Assembly: GCF_004006015.1 (NCBI RefSeq)
Contig: NZ_CP034766.1
Location: forward strand, 186,001-250,000
Reading direction: 5' to 3'
Source of the DNA: Rhodococcus sp. X156
Lineage (GTDB): Bacteria > Actinomycetota > Actinomycetes > Mycobacteriales > Mycobacteriaceae
DNA: 64,000 bases
The position numbers were made by a program, and so were the translations under genes. This document shows positions 1 to 8,964 of this stretch, in pieces; the stretch's first letter is position 1, and every line of letters starts with the position of its first letter. A model generated the notes under the pieces. That model did no database searches and had not been told where the DNA came from. It worked only from the letters and a program-made list of their open reading frames with translations.

Positions 1-816
1 ATCGAGCTGGTGGAGCCGGCAGCGTCGGCACAGTTGGGGAAGTCGGTGACCGAGCCGTCGGAGGGGACGGTGCCCGCGCTGTCGCTGGACGGGCTGACGC
101 TGCGCAACGCCGAGGGTCGGCTGCTGCTGGACTCGCTGTCGCTCACCGTGCAGCCGGGGGAGATCGTCGGGCTGTACGGGGTGGAGGGCAACGGCCAGTC
201 CGAGCTGGGCGACGTGGTCTCCGGCCTGGTGCCGGAGGTCACGGGAACGCTGAGCGTGGCCGGCACGCCGGTGGACGTCTCCGCGCCCGGGGCGGTGGCT
301 GCCGCCGGCATCGGGGTGATCCCCGAGGACCGCCACCGCAGCGGCGTGGTGCTGGACATGAGCATCGCCGACAACCTGGTGATGAAGGACCTCACCGCGG
401 TGTCCCGGCGGGGCTGGCTCAACCGCAAGGCGATTCGCGAGCGCGCCGAGCAGCTGGTGGCGCAGTTCAACATCGCCACCCCCTCGGTGGACGCGCCCAT
501 CCGCAGCCTCTCCGGCGGCAACCAGCAGAAGGTGGTGCTGGCCCGTGAGCTCTCCGCTCGGCCGGCGGTGCTGGTGGCCGCCCAGGCCACCCACGGCCTG
601 GACGTGGGGGCCATCGAGGACATGTACGTGCGGCTGCGGGAGGCCGCCGACAGCGGCGTGGCGGTGCTCCTGGTCAGCACCGAGCTGGAGGAGGTGATGG
701 CGCTGTCCGACCGGGTGGCTGTGCTCTCCGGCGGCCGCATCGTGGGCGTGCTCGCCCGGTCCGAGGCCACCAACGAGCGCCTGGGCATGCTCCTGGGCGG
801 GGAGGAGGCGGCATGA
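1..816 (+). CDS. BMP-type nucleoside/small-molecule ABC importer ATPase (5' end outside window)
   Basis: The frame is open from base 1, so only the C-terminal part of a duplicated-NBD ATPase is present. Its class (YufO/RbsA-like) energises uptake of nucleosides or simple sugars with two permeases and a BMP lipoprotein. Visible is the second nucleotide-binding half: the loop GVEGNGQSEL where Walker A lies, the ABC signature LSGGNQQK, and AAQATHGLD where relatives usually have AAQPTRGLD; a degenerate second Walker B is normal in this family. The stop overlaps the first permease by 4 bases, so the three genes form one operon. The binding protein should lie upstream. The substrate cannot be read from the sequence. 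Confidence 0.85.
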   Translation: MELVEPAASAQLGKSVTEPSEGTVPALSLDGLTLRNAEGRLLLDSLSLTVQPGEIVGLYGVEGNGQSELGDVVSGLVPEVTGTLSVAGTPVDVSAPGAVAAAGIGVIPEDRHRSGVVLDMSIADNLVMKDLTAVSRRGWLNRKAIRERAEQLVAQFNIATPSVDAPIRSLSGGNQQKVVLARELSARPAVLVAAQATHGLDVGAIEDMYVRLREAADSGVAVLLVSTELEEVMALSDRVAVLSGGRIVGVLARSEATNERLGMLLGGEEAA

Positions 817-1967
817 GCTCCGTCGCCACGATCACGCCCGACCCGGCGCCGCCCGCCCCCGCACCCACCCCCGGGGGCCCGCCGCGGTGGCTGCGGGTGG
901 ACGGCTCGGCCGTCGGCCAGCTGGGCATCACCGTGCTCGCGGTGGCGGGCGCGCTGCTGCTGTCCACCCTGCTGGTGGCCGCCACGGGTGGCTCCCCCTG
1001 GGCGGTGGCCACCGCGATCGTGCAGGGCGGGGTGGGCGACGCCGCCGCGTGGTCGCAGACCCTCACCGTGGCGGCCCCGTTGCTGCTGGTCGCCGTCGGG
1101 GCCTGCGTGGCCAGCCGCGCCGGGGTGTTCAACATCGGCCAGGAGGGCCAGGTCCTGCTCGGCGCGATGGGCGGCACGTTCATCGCGCTGAAGATGGCCG
1201 GCCCGTCCACGGCGGTCATCGTGGTCAGCCTGCTTGCCGGAGCCCTGCTGGGCGGGGTGCTGGCCGGCATCAGCTCGCTGCTCTTCCGCATCCGCCGGGT
1301 GAACATCGTGGTCTCCACCCTGCTGCTGTCCTTCGTGGCCATCCAGGTGGTCAGCTACGCGGTGAGCACCCCGTGGCTGCTGCAGGAGCCACGCAAGTCG
1401 GCCTCGGGCACCGCGGCCTCGCAGTCGGCGCTCATCCCGGCCGACGTCCGGCTGCCCACCATCGGCGAGTACCCGGGGCTGGCGCTGAGCGCGGGGCTCA
1501 TCCTGGCGGTGCTGGCCGCGTGCCTGGCCTGGACCGTGCTCTCCCGCACCGCCTGGGGCTTCCGGATTCAGATGCTCGGGCTCAACCCGCTCACCGCCGC
1601 CCACGCCGGGGTGCGGGTGGCGCTGGTCAGCGCCGCGGCCCTGGCGTTCTCCGGCGCGATGGCCGGGGTGGCCGGCGCCGTCATCGTGGAGGGCTCCGCC
1701 TTCCGGCTGCAGCCGGCGGTGTCCAACAACTTCGGCTGGGACGGCCTGCTGGTCGCCCTCATCGCCCGCAACCGGCCGCTGGTGGCCATCCCGGTGGCCA
1801 TCGCCTTCGGCGCGCTGCGCACCGGGTCCAACTTCCTGGCCTCCACCGGGGTGCCCATCTACCTCGTCAACGTCGTCCAGTCCCTGCTGGTGCTGGCATT
1901 CGTCATCGCCCCGGCGATCAGCCTCGTGCTGGCCCGCCGGCGCCTGAACCGGGGGACCGCCGCATGA
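813..1967 (+). CDS. ABC importer permease 1 (YufP/BmpB-like)
   Basis: This is a 384-residue inner-membrane permease of the nucleoside/simple-sugar importer type. A Pro-rich cytoplasmic N-terminus of about 30 residues is followed by many hydrophobic segments and the family signature ASRAGVFNIGQEGQ around residue 105, typical of the first permease of YufO/P/Q-type transporters. It begins with ATG overlapping the ATPase stop (ATGA) and its own stop overlaps the next permease by 4 bases, giving tight translational coupling. It should pair with the following permease to form the channel. Confidence 0.88.
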   Translation: MSSVATITPDPAPPAPAPTPGGPPRWLRVDGSAVGQLGITVLAVAGALLLSTLLVAATGGSPWAVATAIVQGGVGDAAAWSQTLTVAAPLLLVAVGACVASRAGVFNIGQEGQVLLGAMGGTFIALKMAGPSTAVIVVSLLAGALLGGVLAGISSLLFRIRRVNIVVSTLLLSFVAIQVVSYAVSTPWLLQEPRKSASGTAASQSALIPADVRLPTIGEYPGLALSAGLILAVLAACLAWTVLSRTAWGFRIQMLGLNPLTAAHAGVRVALVSAAALAFSGAMAGVAGAVIVEGSAFRLQPAVSNNFGWDGLLVALIARNRPLVAIPVAIAFGALRTGSNFLASTGVPIYLVNVVQSLLVLAFVIAPAISLVLARRRLNRGTAA

Positions 1968-2878
1968 GCATCGTGGACAGCTCCGAGGTCATCCTCTCCA
2001 GCGCGGTGCGCCTGACCGCGCCGCTGGCCTTCGCCGCCTGCGGGGAGTACCTGGCCGAGCGGGCCGGCACCCAGAACATCTCGGTGGAGTCGATGATGCT
2101 CTCCGGGGCGTTCACCTCCATCGCGGTGGCCAGCCAGACCGGCAGCGCCCTGGTGGGCCTGGTGGCAGGTGCCGTCATCGGGCTGCTGGTGGGGATGCTG
2201 CACGGCCACCTCGCGCACCGGCTGGAGGTCAACACCTTCGTCGTCGGCCTGGTGCTCAACACCTTGGCCCTCGGGCTGACCAGCTACCTCATCTCCATCG
2301 CCGACTTCACCAACCACCAGGTGGACCTGCTCACCATCCCCGGGCTCAGCGAGATCCCGGTGCTGGGGCCGGTGCTGTTCTCCCAGCGCTGGCCGATGTA
2401 CCTGCTGCTGGGCCTCGTCCCGCTCACCTGGTGGCTGGTGGAGCGCAGCCGCTGGGGCCTGGAGCTGCGGGCGGTGGGCGACAACCCGCAGGCCTGCGAC
2501 GCCACCGGCATCGACGTCAACCGCCGCCGCCGGCAGGCCCTGCTGTGGTGCGGGCTGCTGTCCGGCCTCGGCGGTGCCTACCTGGCCGTCGGCGAGGTCG
2601 GCTCGTTCAACGCCAACATGACCGGCGGCCGCGGCTTCCTGGTGCTGGCCGCGGTGATCTTCGGCTGCTGGCGCCTCAAGGGCACCCTGGTCGGCTGCGC
2701 GGTGTTCGGCTTCGCCGACGCCCTGCGGCTGGCGCTGCCCGCCCTGGGCCTGCAGCTGAACTCCCAGGTGCTCATCGCCGCGCCGTACCTGCTGGCGCTG
2801 GTGGCCATGGTGGCCATGACCAAGTCCGGCCGCGAGCCGCGCTACCTGGGCCGGCCCTTCGCCCGCGGACTCACCTAG
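1964..2878 (+). CDS. ABC importer permease 2 (YufQ/BmpC-like)
   Basis: The second permease subunit has 304 residues and about eight to ten hydrophobic segments. The motif GEYLAERAGTQNISVESMM near residues 23-41 matches the conserved start of this permease class, where E-R-G-N-(I/L)-E is typical. ATG at 1964 is chosen because it overlaps the stop of permease 1 (ATGA); the open frame extends far upstream only as an out-of-frame shadow of that gene. It is last in the transporter operon; the next gene follows after 49 bases with its own strong ribosome-binding site. Confidence 0.88.
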   Translation: MSIVDSSEVILSSAVRLTAPLAFAACGEYLAERAGTQNISVESMMLSGAFTSIAVASQTGSALVGLVAGAVIGLLVGMLHGHLAHRLEVNTFVVGLVLNTLALGLTSYLISIADFTNHQVDLLTIPGLSEIPVLGPVLFSQRWPMYLLLGLVPLTWWLVERSRWGLELRAVGDNPQACDATGIDVNRRRRQALLWCGLLSGLGGAYLAVGEVGSFNANMTGGRGFLVLAAVIFGCWRLKGTLVGCAVFGFADALRLALPALGLQLNSQVLIAAPYLLALVAMVAMTKSGREPRYLGRPFARGLT

Positions 2879-2927
2879 CTCGTCCCGTCCACTCCGACTC
2901 TCTGCCGAACCCCCAAGGAGAACCACC

Positions 2928-3992
2928 ATGACGACCTCGACGGCGCTGCAGCCGATCACCGGACCCGCGGCCTGGACCGGCGCCGAGCTCGCCGGCAGCA
3001 CCGAGTGGGTGTACCTGCTCAGCGACGCCGAGATCGCCGAGCTGGAGGAGGCGGGCCGCCGGTTCGTCACCGACAACCCCGACCTGCGCACCGTGACCCC
3101 GGCCGACTACCCGCTGCCGGTGTGCGCGGCGGGCATCGCCACCTGGACCCACGACCTGGACCGAGGCCGCGGCTTCGTGCTGGTGCGCGGCCTGCGCACC
3201 GAGCTGTACTCCGACGCGGTGTCCGGCGCCATCTTCTTCCTGCTGGGCCTGTACCTGGGGGCACCCATGCCGCAGAACCAGATGGGCGACCTGGTGGACC
3301 ACGTGGTGGCCACCTCCAACAAGACGATGGACGACCCCGAGGCGCTGCCCTCGCGGGTGCGCGACAAGCTGGAGTTCCACTCCGACTCCTCCGACGTGGT
3401 GGGGCTGATCTGCCTGCGCGGCGCCAAGAGCGGCGGCGAGAGCCGGCTGATCAGCGGTGCGGCGCTGTACAACCGGGTGCTCGAGCTGCGTCCGGACCTG
3501 GCACCGCTGATGTTCGAGCCCTGGTACTGGGACTGGTACAAGCAGGACCACGACGCACCCGCCAAGACCTACGTCTCGCCGATGGTCAGCCACACCGACG
3601 GCGTGTTCAGCATCTACGCCGGCGGCTCGATGATCTGGAGCGCGCAGGACTACCCGGAGACCCCGCGGCTCACCGACGCCCAGAAGGAGCTGCTGGAGCT
3701 GATCCCGGAGATCACCGCCGACGAGAGCCTGCCGCTGGACATGCAGTTCCAGCCCGGCGACATGCAGTGGCTGCTGAACTACGCGGCCCTGCACTCGCGC
3801 CGGGAGTTCACCGACTTCCCCTCGATGCAGAAGCGTCGCCACCTGCTCCGGCTGTGGCTGCGCCGCCACGAGCAGCGCCCGCTGGTGCCCAGCTTCGGCA
3901 AGCCGGTCACCGCGGACAAGGCCCCGCAGCAGGAGGGCGGGTCGTTCGACATCGTCGAGGCCGTCATCCCCCAGGAGACCTGGGGGCTGTAG
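2928..3992 (+). CDS. TauD/TfdA-family Fe(II)/2-oxoglutarate dioxygenase
   Basis: The 354-residue protein has the features of the TauD/clavaminate-synthase-like fold. The iron-binding facial triad is visible as H151-x-D153 in EFHSDSSD and distal H289 in NYAALHSRR, with arginines R304/R308 downstream placed to bind the 2-oxoglutarate carboxylate. Such enzymes hydroxylate or demethylate small substrates with CO2 and succinate as co-products. The start is an ATG preceded by AAGGAG at an ideal distance. Its place between an importer and a P450 fusion suggests it acts on the imported compound; the substrate is unknown. Confidence 0.8.
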   Translation: MTTSTALQPITGPAAWTGAELAGSTEWVYLLSDAEIAELEEAGRRFVTDNPDLRTVTPADYPLPVCAAGIATWTHDLDRGRGFVLVRGLRTELYSDAVSGAIFFLLGLYLGAPMPQNQMGDLVDHVVATSNKTMDDPEALPSRVRDKLEFHSDSSDVVGLICLRGAKSGGESRLISGAALYNRVLELRPDLAPLMFEPWYWDWYKQDHDAPAKTYVSPMVSHTDGVFSIYAGGSMIWSAQDYPETPRLTDAQKELLELIPEITADESLPLDMQFQPGDMQWLLNYAALHSRREFTDFPSMQKRRHLLRLWLRRHEQRPLVPSFGKPVTADKAPQQEGGSFDIVEAVIPQETWGL

Positions 3993-4042
3993 CCGCGCGA
4001 GCAGAGGTTCCGGAACGACGGCACGGCGAAGGGCAGCAGAGA

Positions 4043-6229
4043 GTGGCGCAGCAGCGAACGGTCATCGACTTCGACCACCACCGGGAGGAGTTCCGCGAGC
4101 ACGCCACCACGGCCTACGCCCGGGTGCGGGAGTCCTGCCCGGTGGCGTGGACGCCGGCGCACGACGGGTACTGGGTGACCAGCCGCTACGCCGACATCGT
4201 GCGCATCGCCCGCGACGACGTCACCTTCTCCTCCGCCCGCGGCGCCAACCCGCAGCGGGGCACGGCCATCGTGATCCCCCGCGGGCCGGGCCTGGAGCAG
4301 TTCCCCATCGAGCTGGACCCGCCGCGGGCCACCGTCTACCGGGAGCTGGTCAACCCGCTGCTCACCCGGGAGGCGGTGGCCGAGCTGGTGCCGATGATCC
4401 ACCGGCACACCGACGAGGTGATCGACGCCTTCATCGCCGACGGCCACGCCGACCTGGTGGCGCAGCTGACCAACCCGCTGCCCACCGCGGTGACCCTGGA
4501 CTGGCTGGGCTTCCCTCGGGAGGACTGGAAGCGCCTGGCGGGGCCGGTGCACGACATCTTCGCCGCCGCCCCGGGCAGCGAGCGGGCCGCCCGTGGGGGG
4601 CAGGCGCTGGGCTGGATGGAGACGCGCATCCGCGATCTGCTCGCCGCCCGGCGCGCCGAGCCGCGCGCCGACGTGCTGAGCCGGCTGGTGGTGCAGACCC
4701 GCCCCGACGGCACCCGCTTCGACGACGACGAGCTGGTGTCGGTGGTGTTCCTGCTCATCGCCGGCGGGGTGGACACCACCACCTCGCTCACCGGCTCCAC
4801 CCTGGTGCACCTGGCCCGCAACCCCGCCGACCGCGCGCGACTGATCGCCGACCCGGAGCTGCTGCCCGCGGCCACCGAGGAGTTCCTGCGGGTGTTCGCC
4901 CCTTCGCAGTCGATGGCCCGCACCGTCACCACCGACACCGAGGTGGGCGGTTGCCCCATGAGCCGCGGGGAGCGGGTGCTCATCCCCTGGGTGGCCGGCA
5001 ACTTCGACCCCGAGGTGTTCACCGACCCCGAGCAGGTGCAGCTGGAGCGCAACCCCAAGGGGCACCTGAGCTTCGGCATCGGCAGCCACCGCTGCGCAGG
5101 GGCGCACCTGGCCCGGGCGATGTTCACCGCCATGCTCACCCGGGTGCTGCAGCGGCTGCCCGACTACCAGGTGGACGAGGCGGGGCTGGCGCGCTACGAG
5201 TCGTGCGGCAGCCAGGCCGGCTGGGACCGGGTGCCCGTCACCTTCACCCCCGGTTCGCGGCTGGACTCCGCCGCCCCGGTGCGACCGGGCGTGCGGCCAG
5301 CGGTGGTGGTGAGCCGCCAGCAGTGGACCGCCGACGTGGTGGCGCTGGACCTCGCCGCCCCCGACGGCGCCGCCCTGCCGCCGTGGCGGCCCGGTGCGCA
5401 CGTGGCGCTCACCCTGCCCTCGGGCGCCACCCGGCACTACTCGTTGTGCGGCGACCCGGACGACCTCTCCCGCTACACCGTGGCGGTGCGGCGGGAGGCC
5501 GCCGGGCGCGGCGGCTCGGCGGAGGTGCACCAGGTGCTGCTGCCCGGCACCACGGTGGGGATGTCCGCACCGCGCGAGCGCTTCGGGCTGGCCGAGGCAC
5601 CGTGGCGGACGTTCATCGCCGGGGGCATCGGCATCACCCCGATCATCGCGATGGTGCGCTCGCTGGTCGCCCGCGGCGACACCGCCTGGGACCTGCTCTA
5701 CTGCGGCCGGGACACCGCGCTGATGCCGCTGCTGGCGGAGGTGCGGGCCCTGGGCGGGCGGGTGCACGTCTCCGGCGAGCAGGGCCGGGTGGACCTGGAC
5801 GCGGTGGTGGCCGGCCTGCCCGCGGGGGCGGCGGTGTTCTGCTGCGGCCCGGACTCGCTGATGGACGGGGTGGCTGCGGCGGTGGCGCACACCGACACCC
5901 CGCTGTTCGTGGAGCGCTTCGGCGCCGGCGCTGAGGTGGACGTGCTGGGCCCGGACGCGGCCGGCTTTGCCGTGCACCTGCAGCGCACCGGCCGCTCGCT
6001 GGCGGTGGCGGCCGACCAGACGCTGCTGCAGGCGGTGCGCGAGGTTGTGCCGGGCGTGGCGTCGGACTGCGAGGAGGGCTACTGCGGCTCCTGCGAGGTG
6101 CGGGTGCTGGCCGGGCCGGTGGTGCACCGCGACAGCGTGCTCACCGCCGCGGAGCGCGCCCGCTCGGAGTCGATGATGCTGTGCGTGAGCCGCTGCGCGG
6201 CCGGGCAGGAGCTGGTGCTCGACCTGTAG
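4043..6229 (+). CDS. Self-sufficient cytochrome P450 fused to FMN/[2Fe-2S] reductase
   Basis: This 728-residue single-chain monooxygenase has the domain order of class VII (CYP116B/RhF-type) P450s. The P450 domain (residues 1-400) shows the I-helix AGGVDTTT (240-247), E-x-x-R at 280-283 and the haem loop FGIGSHRCAG with Cys351. After a linker of only about 15 residues, a phthalate-dioxygenase-reductase-like part has RHYS (464-467) for FMN, GGIGITP (527-533) for NAD(P)H, and a C-terminal plant-type ferredoxin with Cys676, 681, 684 and 714. All cofactor ligands look intact, so it should need no partner proteins. GTG at 4043 is the best start; a longer open frame upstream only shadows the dioxygenase. 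Other class VII members are usually somewhat longer. Confidence 0.88.
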   Translation: MAQQRTVIDFDHHREEFREHATTAYARVRESCPVAWTPAHDGYWVTSRYADIVRIARDDVTFSSARGANPQRGTAIVIPRGPGLEQFPIELDPPRATVYRELVNPLLTREAVAELVPMIHRHTDEVIDAFIADGHADLVAQLTNPLPTAVTLDWLGFPREDWKRLAGPVHDIFAAAPGSERAARGGQALGWMETRIRDLLAARRAEPRADVLSRLVVQTRPDGTRFDDDELVSVVFLLIAGGVDTTTSLTGSTLVHLARNPADRARLIADPELLPAATEEFLRVFAPSQSMARTVTTDTEVGGCPMSRGERVLIPWVAGNFDPEVFTDPEQVQLERNPKGHLSFGIGSHRCAGAHLARAMFTAMLTRVLQRLPDYQVDEAGLARYESCGSQAGWDRVPVTFTPGSRLDSAAPVRPGVRPAVVVSRQQWTADVVALDLAAPDGAALPPWRPGAHVALTLPSGATRHYSLCGDPDDLSRYTVAVRREAAGRGGSAEVHQVLLPGTTVGMSAPRERFGLAEAPWRTFIAGGIGITPIIAMVRSLVARGDTAWDLLYCGRDTALMPLLAEVRALGGRVHVSGEQGRVDLDAVVAGLPAGAAVFCCGPDSLMDGVAAAVAHTDTPLFVERFGAGAEVDVLGPDAAGFAVHLQRTGRSLAVAADQTLLQAVREVVPGVASDCEEGYCGSCEVRVLAGPVVHRDSVLTAAERARSESMMLCVSRCAAGQELVLDL

Positions 6230-6237
6230 CTACCCCC

Positions 6238-6274
6238 CACGGCCCGGTCACCCTCAGCAGGTGGCCGGGCCGTG
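6238..6274. terminator. Bidirectional hairpin terminator
   Basis: Two 15-base arms (6238-6252 and 6260-6274) are complementary except for one G-U wobble, with a 7-base loop. The hairpin sits between convergent genes ending at 6229 (+) and 6286 (-), so it can end transcription from both sides. There is no clear U-tract, as is usual in GC-rich actinobacteria. Confidence 0.7.
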
Positions 6275-6285
6275 CGGCGTGCGCG

Positions 6286-7368
6286 CTAGAAGGTGAGCAC
6301 GGCCTTGACCACCGCGCCGCTGCGGGTGTGCTCCCAGGCCTCGGCGACGTCGGCGAAGGCGAACGACTGCATCAGCTTCTCCGCGGGGAAGCGACCGGCC
6401 TCGGCCAGCGCCAGCAGGCTGGGGATGGCCACGTCGGGCAGGCTGGAGCCGGAGATGACGCCGGTGACGGTGCGGCCGTTGAGGACGGTGCGCCAGTCCA
6501 GGCTGATGGTGGTCTCCGCCCCGATGCCCACCACCGCACAGGTGCCGCGGCGGTTCAGCGACTCCACGGCGGTGTGCAGCACGCGGCCCACCCCGGTGCT
6601 CTCCACCGCGTGGTCCACCCCGTCCGGGGCCACCTCCGCCAGGGTGGCGGCCAGCTCCTCGGGCAGCACCGTGCGGGTGGCGCCCAGCTCCTTGGCCAGC
6701 GCCAGGCGCTCGGTGCTGAGGTCGACCACCACCACCTCCCGTGCTCCGGCGGCGGCCGCCGCCATCACCGCGGCCAGGCCCACCGTGCCGGCACCGAACA
6801 CCGCCACCGTGTCGGCAGGGCCGGGCTTGAGCACGTTGAGCACGGCACCGGCCCCGGTCATCAGCCCGCACCCGTAGGGGGCGACCGCGGCGGGGTCCAC
6901 CCCAGCCGGCAGCGCCACCAGGCTGGACTCGCGCACCAGCATGTGGGTGGCGAAGCTGGACTGGCCCAGGAAGTGCGCGTACGCACCCGCCCCGTCCACG
7001 GTGATGGTGGACGAGCCGTCGGCCCGGCCGCCGGTGAAGTTCAGCCGGTCGAACTCCCTGCAGTAGGCGGGCTCACCGGTGCGGCAGCGCAGGCAGGTGC
7101 CGCACCGGGCGAAGCTGGCGATCACCGCGTCGCCCACGGCGAACCGGCTGACCCCCTCGCCCCACTCCTCCACGTGGCCGGCGCCCTCGTGGCCCAGCAC
7201 CGACGGTCGGGAGACGTCGTGGGAGAAGTGCAGGTCGGTGGCGCAGATGCCGGTGGCGGCCAGGCGCACCAGCACCTCGCCGGGGCGCGGGTCGTCCAGG
7301 CTGACCGTCTGCAGCTCAGGGGCGCGGCCGGGGGTGGTCACCACGGCGGCGAGAACGTCACGGGACAC
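6286..7368 (-). CDS. Zinc-dependent NAD(P) alcohol dehydrogenase (aryl/benzyl-alcohol type)
   Basis: This is a 360-residue medium-chain dehydrogenase. The catalytic zinc site is Cys42, His60 and Glu61 (GICATD, GHEGAGHV). The structural zinc site is Cys89, 92, 95 and 103 (CGTCLRC...C). The nucleotide fold shows VFGAGTVGLAAV. It should oxidise an alcohol, plausibly the P450 or dioxygenase product, to an aldehyde for the divergent aldehyde dehydrogenase. The GTG start at 7368 is supported by AAGGAG six bases upstream; the longer open frame beyond it has no ribosome-binding site and overlaps the divergent gene. Sequence alone does not separate NAD use from mycothiol-linked relatives. Confidence 0.85.
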   Translation of the reverse strand: MSRDVLAAVVTTPGRAPELQTVSLDDPRPGEVLVRLAATGICATDLHFSHDVSRPSVLGHEGAGHVEEWGEGVSRFAVGDAVIASFARCGTCLRCRTGEPAYCREFDRLNFTGGRADGSSTITVDGAGAYAHFLGQSSFATHMLVRESSLVALPAGVDPAAVAPYGCGLMTGAGAVLNVLKPGPADTVAVFGAGTVGLAAVMAAAAAGAREVVVVDLSTERLALAKELGATRTVLPEELAATLAEVAPDGVDHAVESTGVGRVLHTAVESLNRRGTCAVVGIGAETTISLDWRTVLNGRTVTGVISGSSLPDVAIPSLLALAEAGRFPAEKLMQSFAFADVAEAWEHTRSGAVVKAVLTF

Positions 7369-7432
7369 GGGAAGCTCCTTGGTCGGGGGAGGTGCGTCGG
7401 GAGGGGTTGTGACTGGCCTGTGCCCCGCAGGA

Positions 7433-7444
7433 AACAACGTTGTT
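7433..7444. promoter_or_regulatory. Perfect 12-bp palindrome in the divergent ADH/ALDH promoter region
   Basis: AACAACGTTGTT is an exact inverted repeat lying next to the shared motif at 7446-7465, between the divergent dehydrogenase genes. It is AT-richer than its surroundings and looks like an operator for a dimeric regulator. The regulator cannot be named from sequence. Confidence 0.4.
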
Positions 7445-7445
7445 A

Positions 7446-7465
7446 AATGCGAGATAGCGTATTGC
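7446..7465 (+). promoter_or_regulatory. Candidate island operator, copy A
   Basis: Imperfect inverted repeat AATGCG-N6-CGTATT. Its left 12 bases (AATGCGAGATAG) recur exactly at 14635-14646, and its right 12 bases (ATAGCGTATTGC) recur with one mismatch on the minus strand at 10204-10215. It lies between the divergent alcohol and aldehyde dehydrogenase genes. The island encodes one dedicated regulator, the IclR protein at 12481, which is the likely binder. Confidence 0.5.
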
Positions 7466-7497
7466 TTGCCAAGACGGAAGTATGCCATCGTCCAGTC

Positions 7498-8955
7498 ATG
7501 TTGTCGCTGCCCGAATCCCAGCTGCTGATCAACGGGGACTGGATCCCCGCCACCGACGGGGGCACTCTCGCCGTCACCGACCCAGCCACCGGCGAGGTGA
7601 TCACCACGGTGGGTGCGGCCGGTCCCGCCGACGTGGACCGGGCCGTGCGCGGGGCGGCCGAGGCGGCCCGGGCCTGGGCCCGCACCTCGCCCGCCGAGCG
7701 CGGGACGGTGCTGCGCGCGTGGGCCGGGCTCATCGCCGTGGCCAGCGAGGAGCTGGCGGCGCTGGAGGCCCGCGACGTGGGCAAGCCGCTCAGCGACGCC
7801 CGCCGCAACGTGTGGATCGCCCACGACATGCTGGTGTACTTCGCCGGGATGGCCGACAAGGTCACCGGGGCCACGCTGCCCTCGCGGCTGGAGGAGAGCT
7901 TCGGCTTCACCCTGGCCGAGCCGCACGGGGTGTGCGCGCTCATCACGGCCTGGAACGTGCCGGCGCTGCTGATGATGGCCGAGGCCGCCCCCGCGCTGGC
8001 CGCCGGCAACACCCTGGTGGTCAAGCCGTCGGAGGTGGCCCCGCTGGTGGTGCTGCGGCTGGCCGCCCTCGGGGTGGAGGCCGGCCTGCCGCCGGGGACG
8101 ATCAGCGTCCTCACCGGCCTCGGGACCGACGCCGGACAGCCGCTGGTGAGCCACCCGCTGGTCAACCACGTCAGCTTCGTCGGGTCCACCACCACCGGCA
8201 AGGCCATCATGCGTGGCGCCGCCGAGCGGCTGGTGCCGGTGAAGCTGGAGCTGGGCGGCAAGTCGCCCAACGTGGTGTTCGCCGACGCGGACCTGGACGC
8301 CGCGCTGCCGCTGATCGCGGCGTCGATCACGGAGAACTCCGGGCAGAACTGCAACGCCGGCTCGCGGCTGCTGGTGCACCGCAGCATCGCCGCCGACGTC
8401 ACCGAGCGGCTGGCGGCGATCATGGCGGCCACCCGCATCGGGCACTGGGACGACGACCTGGACATGGGTCCGCTGGCCAGCGAGGCGCAGCGGCAGAAGG
8501 TGGAGCACCACGTGCAGCTGGCCCGCGGTGCCGGCGCACGCATCGTCACCGGTGGGAGCCGGCCCGAGGGGGAGCGCTTCGCCCACGGCTACTTCGTCAC
8601 CCCCACGCTCATCGACCAGGTGGACCCGACCATGGCCGTCAGCCGCGAGGAGATCTTCGGCCCGGTGCTCACCGTGCAGGAGTTCGGCGACACCGACGAG
8701 GCGGTGAAGCTGGTGGACGACACCGACTTCGGCCTGCAGGTGGGCATCTGGACCCGGGACGTCTCGCGGGCGCTACGGGTGGTGCGCGAGGTGCGCAGCG
8801 GTCAGGTGTCGGTCAACGAGCCGTCCAACGTGGGCGTCATCGGCCTGCCCTTCAACGTCACCAAGGCCAGCGGCTTCAACAGCGGCGGTGGCTACACGGC
8901 GATGCGCGAGTACACCGCGGAGAAGGCGGTGAGCATGCGCCTCGGCGCGTGGTGA
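7498..8955 (+). CDS. Aldehyde dehydrogenase (NAD(P)-dependent, ALDH superfamily)
   Basis: A 485-residue enzyme with the ALDH fold. It shows TAWNVPALL near 150-158, the nucleotide-binding FVGSTTTGKAI (228-238), catalytic base Glu251 in LELGGKSPNVV and nucleophile Cys285 in GQNCNAG. It should oxidise the aldehyde from the neighbouring dehydrogenase to a carboxylic acid. ATG at 7498 gives a standard N-terminus (MLSLPESQLLINGDW); an in-frame ATG at 7447 would add 17 unfamiliar residues and falls inside the candidate operator. No good ribosome-binding site precedes 7498, so the transcript may have a very short leader. Confidence 0.9.
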   Translation: MLSLPESQLLINGDWIPATDGGTLAVTDPATGEVITTVGAAGPADVDRAVRGAAEAARAWARTSPAERGTVLRAWAGLIAVASEELAALEARDVGKPLSDARRNVWIAHDMLVYFAGMADKVTGATLPSRLEESFGFTLAEPHGVCALITAWNVPALLMMAEAAPALAAGNTLVVKPSEVAPLVVLRLAALGVEAGLPPGTISVLTGLGTDAGQPLVSHPLVNHVSFVGSTTTGKAIMRGAAERLVPVKLELGGKSPNVVFADADLDAALPLIAASITENSGQNCNAGSRLLVHRSIAADVTERLAAIMAATRIGHWDDDLDMGPLASEAQRQKVEHHVQLARGAGARIVTGGSRPEGERFAHGYFVTPTLIDQVDPTMAVSREEIFGPVLTVQEFGDTDEAVKLVDDTDFGLQVGIWTRDVSRALRVVREVRSGQVSVNEPSNVGVIGLPFNVTKASGFNSGGGYTAMREYTAEKAVSMRLGAW

Positions 8956-8964
8956 GCCGGACCT

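Noticed and set aside
3779-6127. A 782-codon minus-strand frame opposite the P450 fusion
   Set aside because: The translation is a His/Gly/Arg-rich shadow typical of GC-rich DNA. The plus strand encodes a complete enzyme with all cofactor motifs.
7447-7497. Upstream ATG for the aldehyde dehydrogenase
   Set aside because: It lies inside the candidate operator, lacks a ribosome-binding site and adds 17 residues without family character.
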